DNA from: Ruminococcus sp.
GTDB lineage: Bacteria; Bacillota; Clostridia; Oscillospirales; Ruminococcaceae
Length of the DNA: 64,000 nucleotides
Direction: 5' to 3'
Assembly: GCF_017549005.1 (NCBI RefSeq)
Contig: NZ_JAFYYT010000028.1
Coordinates: forward strand, 40,642 to 104,641
The position numbers were made by a program, and so were the translations under genes. The notes beneath the pieces were generated by a model, which made no database searches, was not told the DNA's origin, and saw only the letters and a program-made list of their open reading frames with translations. Below, piece after piece: positions 8,757 to 17,320 of this stretch (the stretch's first letter is position 1; every line of letters begins with the position of its first letter).

Positions 8757-10241
8757 ATGAAAAACAATGGCTTGAAAAAGCTCATTGCGGGGCTTTCGGC
8801 TGCCTGCCTTGCGGCTGCGGCAATGCCTTTTATGAGCTTTGCAGCAGAGACTTCTGAAGTCTCGACAAAGGTTGGAGACTCCAACTGCGACGGCGGCGTG
8901 GATATGTCAGACGCTGTTATGATAATGCAGGCGCTTTCCAATCCGAACAAGTACGGCAGGGGCGGTTCCGATAAGAACGCTATCACCGATCAGGGCTGGA
9001 AAAACGCGGACTGCAACGGTGCAAACGACGGTGTTTCCAATAACGACGCACTTGCTATACAGATGTATCTTCTGGGCAAAGGGGAGCTCAGCAGCGGTAA
9101 GACAGATGTTCCTCCGGAGCAGCCTGCCGCAGACGCGGTAAAGATACATCTCAAGAACACTTCTATCGAGGTAGAGGGCGAAAATGCCACTGTTGAGGGA
9201 ACTACGGTAACTATTACAAAATCCGGCGAGTACTACATCGACGGCACTCTCGACGACGGTCAGATAAACGTCAATATCCCTGACGAGAAGGCTGACGCGG
9301 AAACTGTAAAGCTTTTCCTCAACGGAGCAAGTATCACAGGTAAGAGCGCACCTGCTATCCTCGTTACAAATGCTGAGAATACTTCTATCAATATCGTGGA
9401 CGGCACGGAAAATGCAATTTCCGACGGCGATACGGCGTATGCCGGCGACTTCGCAAAGGCTGCCGTTATCGAGGCCAAGGACGATATCACCATAAAGGGC
9501 GGCGAAAAGGGTGACGGAGTCCTCAAGATAACCGCTAACACTCAGGACGGTATTTCCTGCAACAACGATATCAAGATAAACGGCGGAGATATAAATATAT
9601 CTGCGCTGAATACTGAAAATAAGAACGACGGTATCAAGGCTAAGAAGTCTGTTACCGTAAAGGACGGAAGTCTCAAGGTCGAAGCTGAGGGCGACGGTAT
9701 CAGGTCAAGCAAGGACGCTGTTGCTTTCACAGGCGGTAAAACCAAGATCAAGGCCGGCAATGACGCTGTACAGGCTGAAACGACTATCGACATCAGCGGC
9801 GGCAGACTCGTTGCAGGCGGCGACCGCGGACTTTCCGCAGTAACAGGTATAAACATCACAGGCGGTACGGTCATAGCTACAGCTACCGATAAACAGGCAG
9901 ATGAAAAGCTCATGAGCGGTACTACACAGACTACGGCTCTTCTCAATTGTATCAACGACCCGTCAAACGAGAAGGACGGTACATGGAAGAAGGATAATGC
10001 CATTGTAACAGGCAGTGTTGACGTAAAGTATCAGAAGAAGTTCAAGTACGTGCTCTTCAGCGATACTTCCATTAACGGAGCTAAGTCATGCGGCTTCAAG
10101 AACCTTGCAACAGGTGCTCAGGTAACGCATACCGACGGCAAGCAGACACAGTTCCAGCTCAGCCTCGTTACTGTATTTGATAATGTAGATCCTGCAGGTA
10201 TAGCTGCAAGCGGAAATGCTGAAGCTGATACTGCTAAATGA
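8757..10241 (+). CDS. secreted protein: N-terminal dockerin plus Cthe_2159-like carbohydrate-binding beta-helix
   Basis: ATG 8757 is chosen over TTG 8748 because AAGGAG (8741-8746) lies ten bases upstream. The 494-residue product has a signal peptide (about residues 1-29, ending SFAAE) and then a dockerin-like pair of calcium-loop repeats at about 38-108 (GDSNCDGGVDMSDAV and DCNGANDGVSNNDAL). The rest has the pattern of the Cthe_2159/DUF4353 family, whose founding member binds polygalacturonate: the ITKSGEYYIDGTLDDGQINV start and repeated short Gly/Asp turns (ADGTEN-like, GGDINISA, GGKTKIKAG). It probably docks into a surface cellulosome complex and binds plant pectin or similar glycans. It is a single gene behind the repeat-controlled promoter at 8639-8692. 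Confidence 0.82.
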   Translation: MKNNGLKKLIAGLSAACLAAAAMPFMSFAAETSEVSTKVGDSNCDGGVDMSDAVMIMQALSNPNKYGRGGSDKNAITDQGWKNADCNGANDGVSNNDALAIQMYLLGKGELSSGKTDVPPEQPAADAVKIHLKNTSIEVEGENATVEGTTVTITKSGEYYIDGTLDDGQINVNIPDEKADAETVKLFLNGASITGKSAPAILVTNAENTSINIVDGTENAISDGDTAYAGDFAKAAVIEAKDDITIKGGEKGDGVLKITANTQDGISCNNDIKINGGDINISALNTENKNDGIKAKKSVTVKDGSLKVEAEGDGIRSSKDAVAFTGGKTKIKAGNDAVQAETTIDISGGRLVAGGDRGLSAVTGINITGGTVIATATDKQADEKLMSGTTQTTALLNCINDPSNEKDGTWKKDNAIVTGSVDVKYQKKFKYVLFSDTSINGAKSCGFKNLATGAQVTHTDGKQTQFQLSLVTVFDNVDPAGIAASGNAEADTAK

Positions 10242-10392
10242 TAGCTTTCAGGATTATTTCTGAACGCGAATGCTTCTTATGAAGCACATGAAACTGTACT
10301 AACATTCGGAATGCTGAATGCAGCGAGCGTCATAGTGCAGGCTGAACCTAAAAACGACATCTTCATGATCATTCAGATCCTTTTCTCAAAAC

Positions 10393-10420
10393 GCGCCACA
10401 GTATCCCAATACTGCGGCGC
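10393..10420 (+). terminator. hairpin in the region after the dockerin gene
   Basis: GCGCC (10393-10397) plus CAGTAT (10399-10404) pair with ATACTG (10409-10414) plus GGCGC (10416-10420), with one mismatch; ATTT follows. The 317-bp gap 10242-10558 holds only this and the next hairpin. Confidence 0.5.
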
Positions 10421-10481
10421 ATTTCCCTGTCATGAGGCAAAAAGCACCATAGCATAATACAGATACCCATATAGAAGTTTT

Positions 10482-10524
10482 GCCCCGAAGCATTTTCAAA
10501 GTGCTTCGGGGCATTGTATTTTCA
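10482..10524 (+). terminator. strong hairpin with T-rich tail
   Basis: GCCCCGAAGCA (10482-10492) pairs with TGCTTCGGGGC (10502-10512) and is followed by ATTGTATTTTCATTTT. The T-rich side is on the plus strand, so it ends plus-strand transcription from the dockerin gene. Confidence 0.65.
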
Positions 10525-10558
10525 TTTTACATGGCTGTTAAAATATATCAGGATCTGT

Positions 10559-11132
10559 TTATTTCAAGAATACTTTTCCTTCACTCCAAGCCTGTCCGAC
10601 TTTTTCGCCAAGTTTGTAATAGCTGTTGCTGAAAGATTCGTAGAAGATCATTCCGATTTTTCCCGTATCAATCTTACCGTCCGCACCCAGCACGGTTTCA
10701 TCTGCCGCCATATTTACTACTCTCGCAAGCACAGCTGTGAAATTGCCTTTTTCGATAAATTCGATAAGCTCACACTCTATGACCACAGGGCTGCCAACAA
10801 TGATAGGTGCATCAACGAACTTGCTTTTTACCGCTTTCAGACCTGTTCTTTCAAACTTGTCGGGTACTCTGTATCCCGAAACTGTACCGAGGAAGTCGAT
10901 CTCTTTCATTAAGGGATTCATTGGCGAGAGTTAGGGTAAATGCCTTTCTCTTTTCGATGTTCTCATGGGTCTTCTTAGGCTTACCGATACAGCACACCAG
11001 ATCTCCTGCATTCGTCCTTGTCACCTCGTGAAGATTCATCACATTAACAGTACCGTCGTCGTTATAAGTTGCCGCCATTAACACGGGCGATGCATATCCG
11101 TAAGAAAATGCTTTTGCTCCTAAATCTTTCAT
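10559..11132 (-). pseudogene. flavin reductase-like protein, interrupted by a frameshift
   Basis: Two overlapping frames join into one flavin-reductase-domain protein, a family of FMN-binding oxidoreductases. The first part starts at ATG 11132 (GGAGG upstream): MKDLGAKAFSYGYASPVLM ... KAFTLTLANESL. The second part continues from about 10918 to 10559: MKEIDFLGTVSGYRVPDKFE ... GEKVGQAWSEGKVFLK. The switch from SL to MKEIDF needs a one-base shift near 10910-10920. Joined, the length is about 190 residues, normal for the family. It may be a true pseudogene, a recent mutation or a base-calling error. Its promoter is near perfect (11191-11219), which favours a recent or artefactual break. Confidence 0.75.
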
Positions 11133-11190
11133 TGTGTATTCCTCCGTTCCATTTTTGTATCTCATCAACTGCAGATTTATGATAGTAACA

Positions 11191-11219
11191 ATTATAGTAC
11201 GACACCTCTGTACTGTCAA
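11191..11219 (-). promoter_or_regulatory. consensus promoter with an inverted repeat inside the spacer
   Basis: On the minus strand TTGACA (11214-11219), 17-bp spacer, TATAAT (11191-11196). AGTAC (11196-11200) and GTACT (11210-11214) form an inverted repeat with a 9-bp centre that fills the spacer, a likely repressor operator for the flavin-reductase gene. Confidence 0.8.
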
Positions 11220-11220
11220 T

Positions 11221-11266
11221 AGAAAAGCCATAGTACCTCTGACCGTATATCAGAAATACTATGGCT
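11221..11266 (-). terminator. terminator of the pseudokinase gene
   Basis: AGCCATAGTA (11226-11235) pairs with TACTATGGCT (11257-11266), and inner TCTGA pairs with TCAGA. On the minus strand CTTTTCT follows the stem. Confidence 0.75.
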
Positions 11267-11316
11267 CTATACTTCTATATGAGTACCGACCTTACGCTAT
11301 GGCGATTGTGTTTTTA

Positions 11317-13350
11317 TCAGCCCTGACCGCCGTCGTCTATGGTAGTCGGTTCAACTACAGGCGGATTCGTCGGAGCTTCCGTTGATGGCTCTGTAGGAGG
11401 TTCTGTAGGCGGTTCGGTCGGTGCCACTGTAGTTGTCGTCGGTACCTGAGTCGTTGTGGGCGCCTGAGTTGTTGTAGGAGCCTGTGTGGTGGTTGCTGCC
11501 TGAGTTGTGGCAGTTACGGTGGTCGTTGCAGCTTCTGCAGTGGTTATCGCGTTCTTTGAAGCGTAGTATACCATGAGCTTCTTGCCGCCCGAGCAGTCGA
11601 ATACTGTTCCTGTAGCTACGAGCTTTCCGTCTACGCGGAGCTCAACGATGGAATCTGTCTTGCTGTACTCTGTAGGAGACTCAAGGAACTGGTAGTTATG
11701 AGACGAGATCCCTGCCTTTTCGAGAGCGTTCTTGTACTGGGAAACTGTCATTCCTGCAAAATCGGGGATAGTTGCCGAGCCCTTGCCCTTGCTGACATGG
11801 ATAACGAGAGTATCGCCCTCGGCAATCATTTCGCCTGCCTTGATGTCCTGTTCAAAGATCATATCGCTGTCGTACTTGTCATTGTATGAGAATACGGCCT
11901 CGAGCTTTATGGATTCCTTGTACTTATCCTTTTCTATCTCATAGAACCTGCCCACAAGGTCGGGAACTTCGACATTCTTTTCCTTTGTGGCGGTAGTTGA
12001 TACCTCGTCAACTATGCTGTCGCTTGTCACTTTGGAGCGTCTGCTCTTTCGTGTGACTTCGCTCTCCTCGTTCTTGGGGAGCAGATTCATAACGATTACC
12101 ACTAATGCCATGAGTATGCCGAGAAAGAGTATTCCTATGATTATCGGCACCTTTATGCGGTCAACCGTGTTTATCTTTTCGTAGCTGTAGCTCTGGTCGC
12201 GTGAAGGCTTCCTGTAGGCAGACGGAGATGTACGCTGATGTATGACCTCTGTCTCGGGGAGCGGCTGTGCAGGCTGTGTTGCATGATATGCAGGGGCAGG
12301 AGCTGGTTCCTGCTGAATGCCCGGACGGTCGTTAAGGAAAAGAGTGCTGTCGAACTCTTCCTCCTCCACCTCCTCGGTTTCCTCGGAAGGCTGCTCAAAG
12401 AGCTTTGTTACGAGCTCGGTGATAGTCTGTATACGGTCTCTGCCGTTGAGGTTCATACCCTCCATTATGACGCGTGAAACGTGTTTGGGTATGCCTGATT
12501 CGAGAGTATGCGGGTCGTGAAGGTCGTCGTGGTTCTGACGGCTTACGGAATCAACGGGCATACAGCCTGTAAGTGCTCTGTAGAGAAGAGCGCATACTCC
12601 GTAAACGTCTGTCCATGAGCCCTGACGGCTGCTGCTGCTTGCCGAATACTGTTCGGGAGCCGCATAGCCCTTGAAAAGCTCATATTCAAGACCTGCATTT
12701 GCTGTTCTTACCGCGGAAACGCAGAAGCCCGAGAGCTTCAGCTCGCCCTTGTCGGTGATATATACCGTATCAGGGCTTATAGCGCGGTGTATGATACCTG
12801 CGTTATGGAGTATCCCGATAGTTGTGAAAAGGGGAGGGAATATCTTAGATACCTGTTCCCAGCTGAGCTCGCCTGCGTTTTCCTTGAGGTAGTCCAGCAT
12901 TTTCACGCCCTCTATGTACTCGAATATGGTATAGGTGGTATTGTTTTCCGCAAACATATCGAGAACAGGGGGGATATTCGGGTTGTTCCTGAGCCTTGCA
13001 AGCGACTTGTTAAGCTCGGTATACTCAGCCATAAACGCTTTGTATTTTGCAAGGTTATTGTAGTTTACGCTGATGGTCGCTTTGTTTTTTACACGGGTAC
13101 AAAGGTTTATAGGCATATACTCCCTGATGAACACCTTTTTGCCTGTTGTTATATCAGAGCCGATATATGTCGCGCCTTCGCCGTTGTATTCAAGAAGATT
13201 ACCGCAGACGTACTTGTTGTGAAGTATCGTCGCAGGCGGAACGTACATAGGGTTATATTCAGAGCTTTCAACATATCCGCATGATGGACAAACATGAAGC
13301 GAGCTGTCATATTGTTCCATGCATCTGTTACAATATTTACTGTCTCCCAA
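11317..13350 (-). CDS. membrane pseudokinase: zinc ribbon, Ser/Thr kinase-like domain, transmembrane helix, PASTA-like repeats, Thr-rich tail
   Basis: The start is TTG 13350, with a run of AGGAGGAGGAG at 13356-13366; the more distant ATG has no such site. The 677-residue protein has a zinc ribbon (Cys 7, 10, 21, 24), a kinase-like domain at about 50-320, a Glu-rich and Pro-rich linker, a transmembrane helix near 401-423, two PASTA-like domains (VPDLVGRF ... and IPDFAGMTVSQYK ...) and a Thr/Pro tail. The fold is Hanks-type, but key residues are changed. The usual VAIK lysine is Arg (VFIREYM, near residue 76), HRD is HRA (188-190), the catalytic-loop Asn is Thr, and DFG is SGF (207-209). It is therefore probably inactive and works as a wall-sensing scaffold. 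It is a single gene with its own promoter. Confidence 0.85.
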   Translation of the reverse strand: MGDSKYCNRCMEQYDSSLHVCPSCGYVESSEYNPMYVPPATILHNKYVCGNLLEYNGEGATYIGSDITTGKKVFIREYMPINLCTRVKNKATISVNYNNLAKYKAFMAEYTELNKSLARLRNNPNIPPVLDMFAENNTTYTIFEYIEGVKMLDYLKENAGELSWEQVSKIFPPLFTTIGILHNAGIIHRAISPDTVYITDKGELKLSGFCVSAVRTANAGLEYELFKGYAAPEQYSASSSSRQGSWTDVYGVCALLYRALTGCMPVDSVSRQNHDDLHDPHTLESGIPKHVSRVIMEGMNLNGRDRIQTITELVTKLFEQPSEETEEVEEEEFDSTLFLNDRPGIQQEPAPAPAYHATQPAQPLPETEVIHQRTSPSAYRKPSRDQSYSYEKINTVDRIKVPIIIGILFLGILMALVVIVMNLLPKNEESEVTRKSRRSKVTSDSIVDEVSTTATKEKNVEVPDLVGRFYEIEKDKYKESIKLEAVFSYNDKYDSDMIFEQDIKAGEMIAEGDTLVIHVSKGKGSATIPDFAGMTVSQYKNALEKAGISSHNYQFLESPTEYSKTDSIVELRVDGKLVATGTVFDCSGGKKLMVYYASKNAITTAEAATTTVTATTQAATTTQAPTTTQAPTTTQVPTTTTVAPTEPPTEPPTEPSTEAPTNPPVVEPTTIDDGGQG

Positions 13351-13401
13351 AGCAGCTCCTCCTCCTAAAAATAATATATGCACAAAATAGGCATCATATC
13401 T

Positions 13402-13430
13402 ATTTTATCAATAAAATCGCAAAATGTCAA
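13402..13430 (-). promoter_or_regulatory. promoter of the pseudokinase gene
   Basis: On the minus strand TTGACA (13425-13430), 17-bp spacer, TAAAAT (13402-13407). Confidence 0.8.
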
Positions 13431-13579
13431 CTGTTTGGGGCGGCATATTCCCGATTACCGTGAATTTGTATTTTTTTTGTAATATTTTCAGTGCGAATTT
13501 TTCTTAATTGTAATAATTTAAGAGAAAGGAACAGAAAAGGTATGACAACTTTTCCGGTATTCCCCCCTGAAAAGAGTTA

Positions 13580-13611
13580 GGGGGAACCCTTTCCTCAGAA
13601 AGGGTTCCCCC
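13580..13611. repeat. 14-bp perfect hairpin of a dispersed repeat type
   Basis: GGGGGAACCCTTTC (13580-13593) pairs with GAAAGGGTTCCCCC (13598-13611), loop CTCA. A similar hairpin occurs near 54376-54410. It lies about 30 bp past the end of the coiled-coil gene on the minus strand and may act as its terminator, although the T-run is poor. Confidence 0.65.
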
Positions 13612-13642
13612 GATAAATACACATATATTTTTGTTTCGTTTA

Positions 13643-15976
13643 TCACAGATTTCCGTTGTTGACGGAGAGTATCTTCATTGAATTGAAGCGGAAAGTTCCG
13701 TCTTCCTTTTCGGTGAGCTTGTACTCAGCCTGTTTTGCCACGTTCTTTTCCATCCACTGCGGCAGTTCCGCGATATAGTCAACGGTGAGAGTATACTCCT
13801 TGCCGCTCTTGACTATGGACTTTATCTCGGGAGCGTATGTGTGTGTAATTGTCTTTACCTTGACGTTGTAAGCTCCGTCAGCATAGTAGAATCGGGATTC
13901 TACAGGACCTACGGTGGTATGGTTGAACTCGGGGAGATTTTCACCGAAGAGCTCTACTGCGTACTTTTCAACATCCACATCGGGAATAGTTATGGTATCG
14001 AGAGTTAGCTCGTAATTGGAGACTTTGTCCTTGTCCATGATTATGGACCATATTGTAGCAGTGATTATCTGCTCGGAGGTGAGCTGTGAAGGCTCACTGA
14101 ACGGCTCTATATCCATGATAGCGGCAGGATATATCATCTGCGTGAAGCTGTCCTTCTTCACCTCGCCCGAGGTAAAGCTGCGGAAACAGCCTATAGCCCA
14201 TATGATAGTTGATATGATACCGATAACGGCAAAGGCTGTGAGGACTACGCCGAGAACGGTATAAAGGCGCTTTCTGCCGTCGGGGACTGCAAAGGCACCT
14301 GCGGGGCTTTTTTCTGTGTGCTCACTGCGCTGTGCAGCGAGTTCGGCAGGATTTTCACTGAGAATGTTCTCAAAGTCGGACTCAGTCTTTTCCTGCGGCT
14401 TTTCGGCCGCTACGGCAGGGGCTTCCGCTATTGGGGCTTCTTCCTGTTGTTCGGCAATTATCTCCTCCACCGACTCTGTCTCTGCAAGAGCTTCGCTCAG
14501 CTCCTCAATGGCAGGCTCGGGAATAAACTCTTCCTCGGGTATCGCTGCCTCCTCGGGAGCTTCTTCTGCGGCAGGCGGAGCAATAGCGCCCATCTGCGAC
14601 CTTCTCATGTCGATGACCTGTCTCTGCTTGTCGGGGTCCAGAGCGTCAAAGCGTATCTTGAGTTCGGGGGAGAGACCTGCGATTATATCCTCGTCGGTGA
14701 GTATGAAGGGCTTCGGCTCGGGATTTCCCATATCGGCAATAGCTTCGGCAGCTCCCTCACGGATATTGTCGAGCATATTGCCTACGGGATCGCTCTCGGG
14801 AACGGGAGCTTCATTCTCGGGGTGGTTTATTGCAGCAATTGCGGCGTCGATAAGGTCTGTAGCCGAAACTGCGCTGTTATCCTGTTCAAAGAGACCGTCC
14901 TCGGGAACTTTTTCCGCGGCGATCTCGGGTTCTTCCTTGGCTTTGTTGATGAGCTTCTTGAAAAAGCCCATTTTTTTCGGTTTTTCGGCTTCTTCCGGAG
15001 CTGTTTCAACAACGGGAGCAGCCTCTGCTGCTTCTCCGAGAGCTTCTATTGCGGAATCGACCTCGTCGGAAATACTGTTATCGTTAGTTCCTGCGGTTTC
15101 GGAAACGGCTTCCTCTGCCAGGCGCTTCATTTCCTCTATCCTGCGCTGCTGCTCGGCTTCCATTGCAAGGCGCGCCTGTTCAGCTTCTTCGGCGAGACGT
15201 GCCTGTTCTGCCTCTTCCGCAAGACGGGCTCTTTCGGCTTCTTCAGCAAGACGGGCTCTTTCAGCCTCCTCCGCAAGACGTGCCTGTTCGGCGGCTTCTT
15301 CGGCCCTGCGCTGTTTTTCAGCTTCTATCTGGGCTATGCGGCGCTGTCTCTCTGCTTCTTCCTGTTCGAGCTGCTGCCTTTCGGCTTCTTCTTTTGCGAG
15401 TCTGCGCTGTCTGGCTTCTTCCTCAAGGCGTGCTCTTTCGGCAGCAGCCTCAGCGGCTCTGCGCGCTCTCTCGGCGGCGTGAGCTTCTTCGGCAGCAGCC
15501 TCGGCTGCTCTCTGAGCCTGTTTTTCGCGCTCCATTTCCTCGCGGCGGAGAGCCTCGTAATCAGGCAGTTCGCCTGTTATAACTATTTTCTTTTTCTTGA
15601 CGGGCTTCGGGAGCTCCTCGGCGGCAGGTATGGAATCGAATACCCTTGTTACCTCCGCAGACGCTTCCGTGTGCATTACCTCGCTGATGATATTCGGGAC
15701 TTCCTCCTCTTCCTCGCGGACTGGGGGGACATCTCCGGACGGGGGAGCGAACTCCCATACAGCAGGCGGCTCGTCGTCCGGAACGACAGCTTCATCGTCT
15801 GTGTGCTGCTTTTCTTCCTCCAGTGCGTGGAGCAGATCATCGACAGACATATCGTCGAATTTGCTCTTTCTTGCGGCACGGGGAGTATTATGGCTCCTTG
15901 TGGGAGTGCTTCCTCCGCTGCCGCCGCCGTCCATAAGGCTGTTGAGCATATCGTCAAGATCTTTTCTAATAGCCAT
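13643..15976 (-). CDS. large Ala/Glu-rich coiled-coil protein with one transmembrane helix, function unknown
   Basis: Not recognised as a named family. ATG 15976 has GGAGG five bases upstream; a longer in-frame start is not supported. The 777-residue protein has a short N-terminal segment (MAIRKDLDDMLNSLMDG), then acidic low complexity, then a long charged helix built on an about 11-residue repeat of the type EEAERARLAEE. After more acidic linkers comes the motif LKIRFDALDPDKQRQVIDMR. One transmembrane helix lies near 575-600 (TVLGVVLTAFAVIGIISTII), and about 175 extracellular residues follow. The topology suggests a bitopic envelope protein with a large cytoplasmic coil. It sits 46 bp after proA, probably at the end of that operon; only a weak AACTG/CAGTT hairpin separates them. 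Confidence 0.7.
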   Translation of the reverse strand: MAIRKDLDDMLNSLMDGGGSGGSTPTRSHNTPRAARKSKFDDMSVDDLLHALEEEKQHTDDEAVVPDDEPPAVWEFAPPSGDVPPVREEEEEVPNIISEVMHTEASAEVTRVFDSIPAAEELPKPVKKKKIVITGELPDYEALRREEMEREKQAQRAAEAAAEEAHAAERARRAAEAAAERARLEEEARQRRLAKEEAERQQLEQEEAERQRRIAQIEAEKQRRAEEAAEQARLAEEAERARLAEEAERARLAEEAEQARLAEEAEQARLAMEAEQQRRIEEMKRLAEEAVSETAGTNDNSISDEVDSAIEALGEAAEAAPVVETAPEEAEKPKKMGFFKKLINKAKEEPEIAAEKVPEDGLFEQDNSAVSATDLIDAAIAAINHPENEAPVPESDPVGNMLDNIREGAAEAIADMGNPEPKPFILTDEDIIAGLSPELKIRFDALDPDKQRQVIDMRRSQMGAIAPPAAEEAPEEAAIPEEEFIPEPAIEELSEALAETESVEEIIAEQQEEAPIAEAPAVAAEKPQEKTESDFENILSENPAELAAQRSEHTEKSPAGAFAVPDGRKRLYTVLGVVLTAFAVIGIISTIIWAIGCFRSFTSGEVKKDSFTQMIYPAAIMDIEPFSEPSQLTSEQIITATIWSIIMDKDKVSNYELTLDTITIPDVDVEKYAVELFGENLPEFNHTTVGPVESRFYYADGAYNVKVKTITHTYAPEIKSIVKSGKEYTLTVDYIAELPQWMEKNVAKQAEYKLTEKEDGTFRFNSMKILSVNNGNL

Positions 15977-16022
15977 TTCGACCTCCAAAAACAAATAAAA
16001 ACTGGATATATAACTAAGGCAG

Positions 16023-17270
16023 TTATCTTACCTGACCATTTCCGTTTATCAGGTATTTAACTGTTGTGAGTTCGGTAAGTCCCATAGGACCTCTTGCGTG
16101 GAGCTTCTGTGTGGAAATGCCTATTTCTGCGCCGAAGCCGAATTCTCCGCCGTCTGTGAAGCGGGTGGAAGCGTTTACATAGACTGCTGCTGCGTCTATC
16201 TGCTTCTGGAATTTCTGTGCGTTTTCAAGTGAGCTTGTAACGATGCACTCGGAATGCTTTGTGCTGTACTTTCTTATATGGGCGATAGCCTCGTCTATAT
16301 CATCGACTACCTTTATTGCGATGACAAAATCATTGAATTCTGTTGCATACTCTGTCTCAGTAGCCTTTTCCACGGAGCTTCCGAGGATAGTTATTGTCCT
16401 GTCGCAGCCGTAGAGCTTTACATTGTGTGACTTGAAGCGCTCTGCTATCATGGGCAGGAACTTGTCCGCGATATCCTTGTGTACAAGAAGACTCTCGATG
16501 GCGTTGCATACGGAAGGACGCTGAGTCTTGGCGTTGTCGGTTATCTTCACAGCCATACCGAGGTCTGCGGAAGCGTCAACGTATACGTGACAGTTGCCTG
16601 CGCCTGTTTCGATAACAGGTACAGTAGCTGTCTTTACAACAGCCTGAATGAGATTTGCGCTGCCTCTTGGAATAATAACGTCAACATAGCCGTTGAGGCG
16701 CATGAGTTCGTTTGTGGTCTCACGGTCGGTGTTGTCCACGACCTGAATGATATCAGCAGGGAGACCAGCCTTTTCAACTGCGCCGCGCATTATCTTTCCG
16801 AGGCAGATATTGGAATTTATAGCCTCCTTGCCGCCCTTGAGGATGACCACGTTTCCTGCCTTGAGACAGAGTGCAGCTGCGTCAACGGTAACATTGGGGC
16901 GTGACTCGTAGATTATGCCGATAACGCCGAGAGGTACTCTTGTTTTGATTATCTGTAAGCCGTTGGGGCGTGTGCAGCCGTCGATCACCTGTCCGATCGG
17001 GTCTTTCAGAGCAATGAGCTCGTCAACTCCCTTTGCAATGCCCTCTATACGCTTTTCGTCAAGCCTGAGCCTGTCCTGCTTGGCTTCGGTCATGCCGTTA
17101 GCCTTTGCAGCGGCGATATCCTTTGCGTTTTCTGCGATTATAAGCTCTTTGTTTTCAAGGAGAGCCTTTGATATCTCAGCGAGTGCCCTGTCCTTCTGCG
17201 AAGTTGAAGCGACTGCCGCTGCTGACTCCGCAGCCTTGGCTCTTTTTCCCAGTTCCTCTGTATAGCTCAT
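16023..17270 (-). CDS. proA: gamma-glutamyl phosphate reductase
   Basis: Second step of proline synthesis: NADPH-dependent reduction of glutamyl 5-phosphate to the semialdehyde, in the cytoplasm. The 415 residues match the family length. It shows the aldehyde-dehydrogenase-type fold, with VPLGVIGIIYESRPNVT and the GGKEAINSN region, the catalytic Cys in QRPSVCNAIE, and a C-terminal FGFGAEIGISTQKLHARGPM-type segment. It lies 50 bp downstream of proB in the same direction, so glutamyl phosphate can pass directly between the two enzymes. It has a good ribosome site and no internal terminator. Confidence 0.97.
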   Translation of the reverse strand: MSYTEELGKRAKAAESAAAVASTSQKDRALAEISKALLENKELIIAENAKDIAAAKANGMTEAKQDRLRLDEKRIEGIAKGVDELIALKDPIGQVIDGCTRPNGLQIIKTRVPLGVIGIIYESRPNVTVDAAALCLKAGNVVILKGGKEAINSNICLGKIMRGAVEKAGLPADIIQVVDNTDRETTNELMRLNGYVDVIIPRGSANLIQAVVKTATVPVIETGAGNCHVYVDASADLGMAVKITDNAKTQRPSVCNAIESLLVHKDIADKFLPMIAERFKSHNVKLYGCDRTITILGSSVEKATETEYATEFNDFVIAIKVVDDIDEAIAHIRKYSTKHSECIVTSSLENAQKFQKQIDAAAVYVNASTRFTDGGEFGFGAEIGISTQKLHARGPMGLTELTTVKYLINGNGQVR

Positions 17271-17320
17271 ATTAACACCTCTTGTTGTTTTATCTGAATA
17301 ATAGCTCTGTTTTTTCGGAT

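Noticed and set aside
14318-16060. Long plus-strand open frames (up to 580 codons) opposite the coiled-coil gene
   Set aside because: They are shadows of the Ala/Glu-rich minus-strand gene, whose codon bias removes stops on the other strand. No ribosome site, and the products are low-complexity Ser/Leu/Phe-rich sequence.
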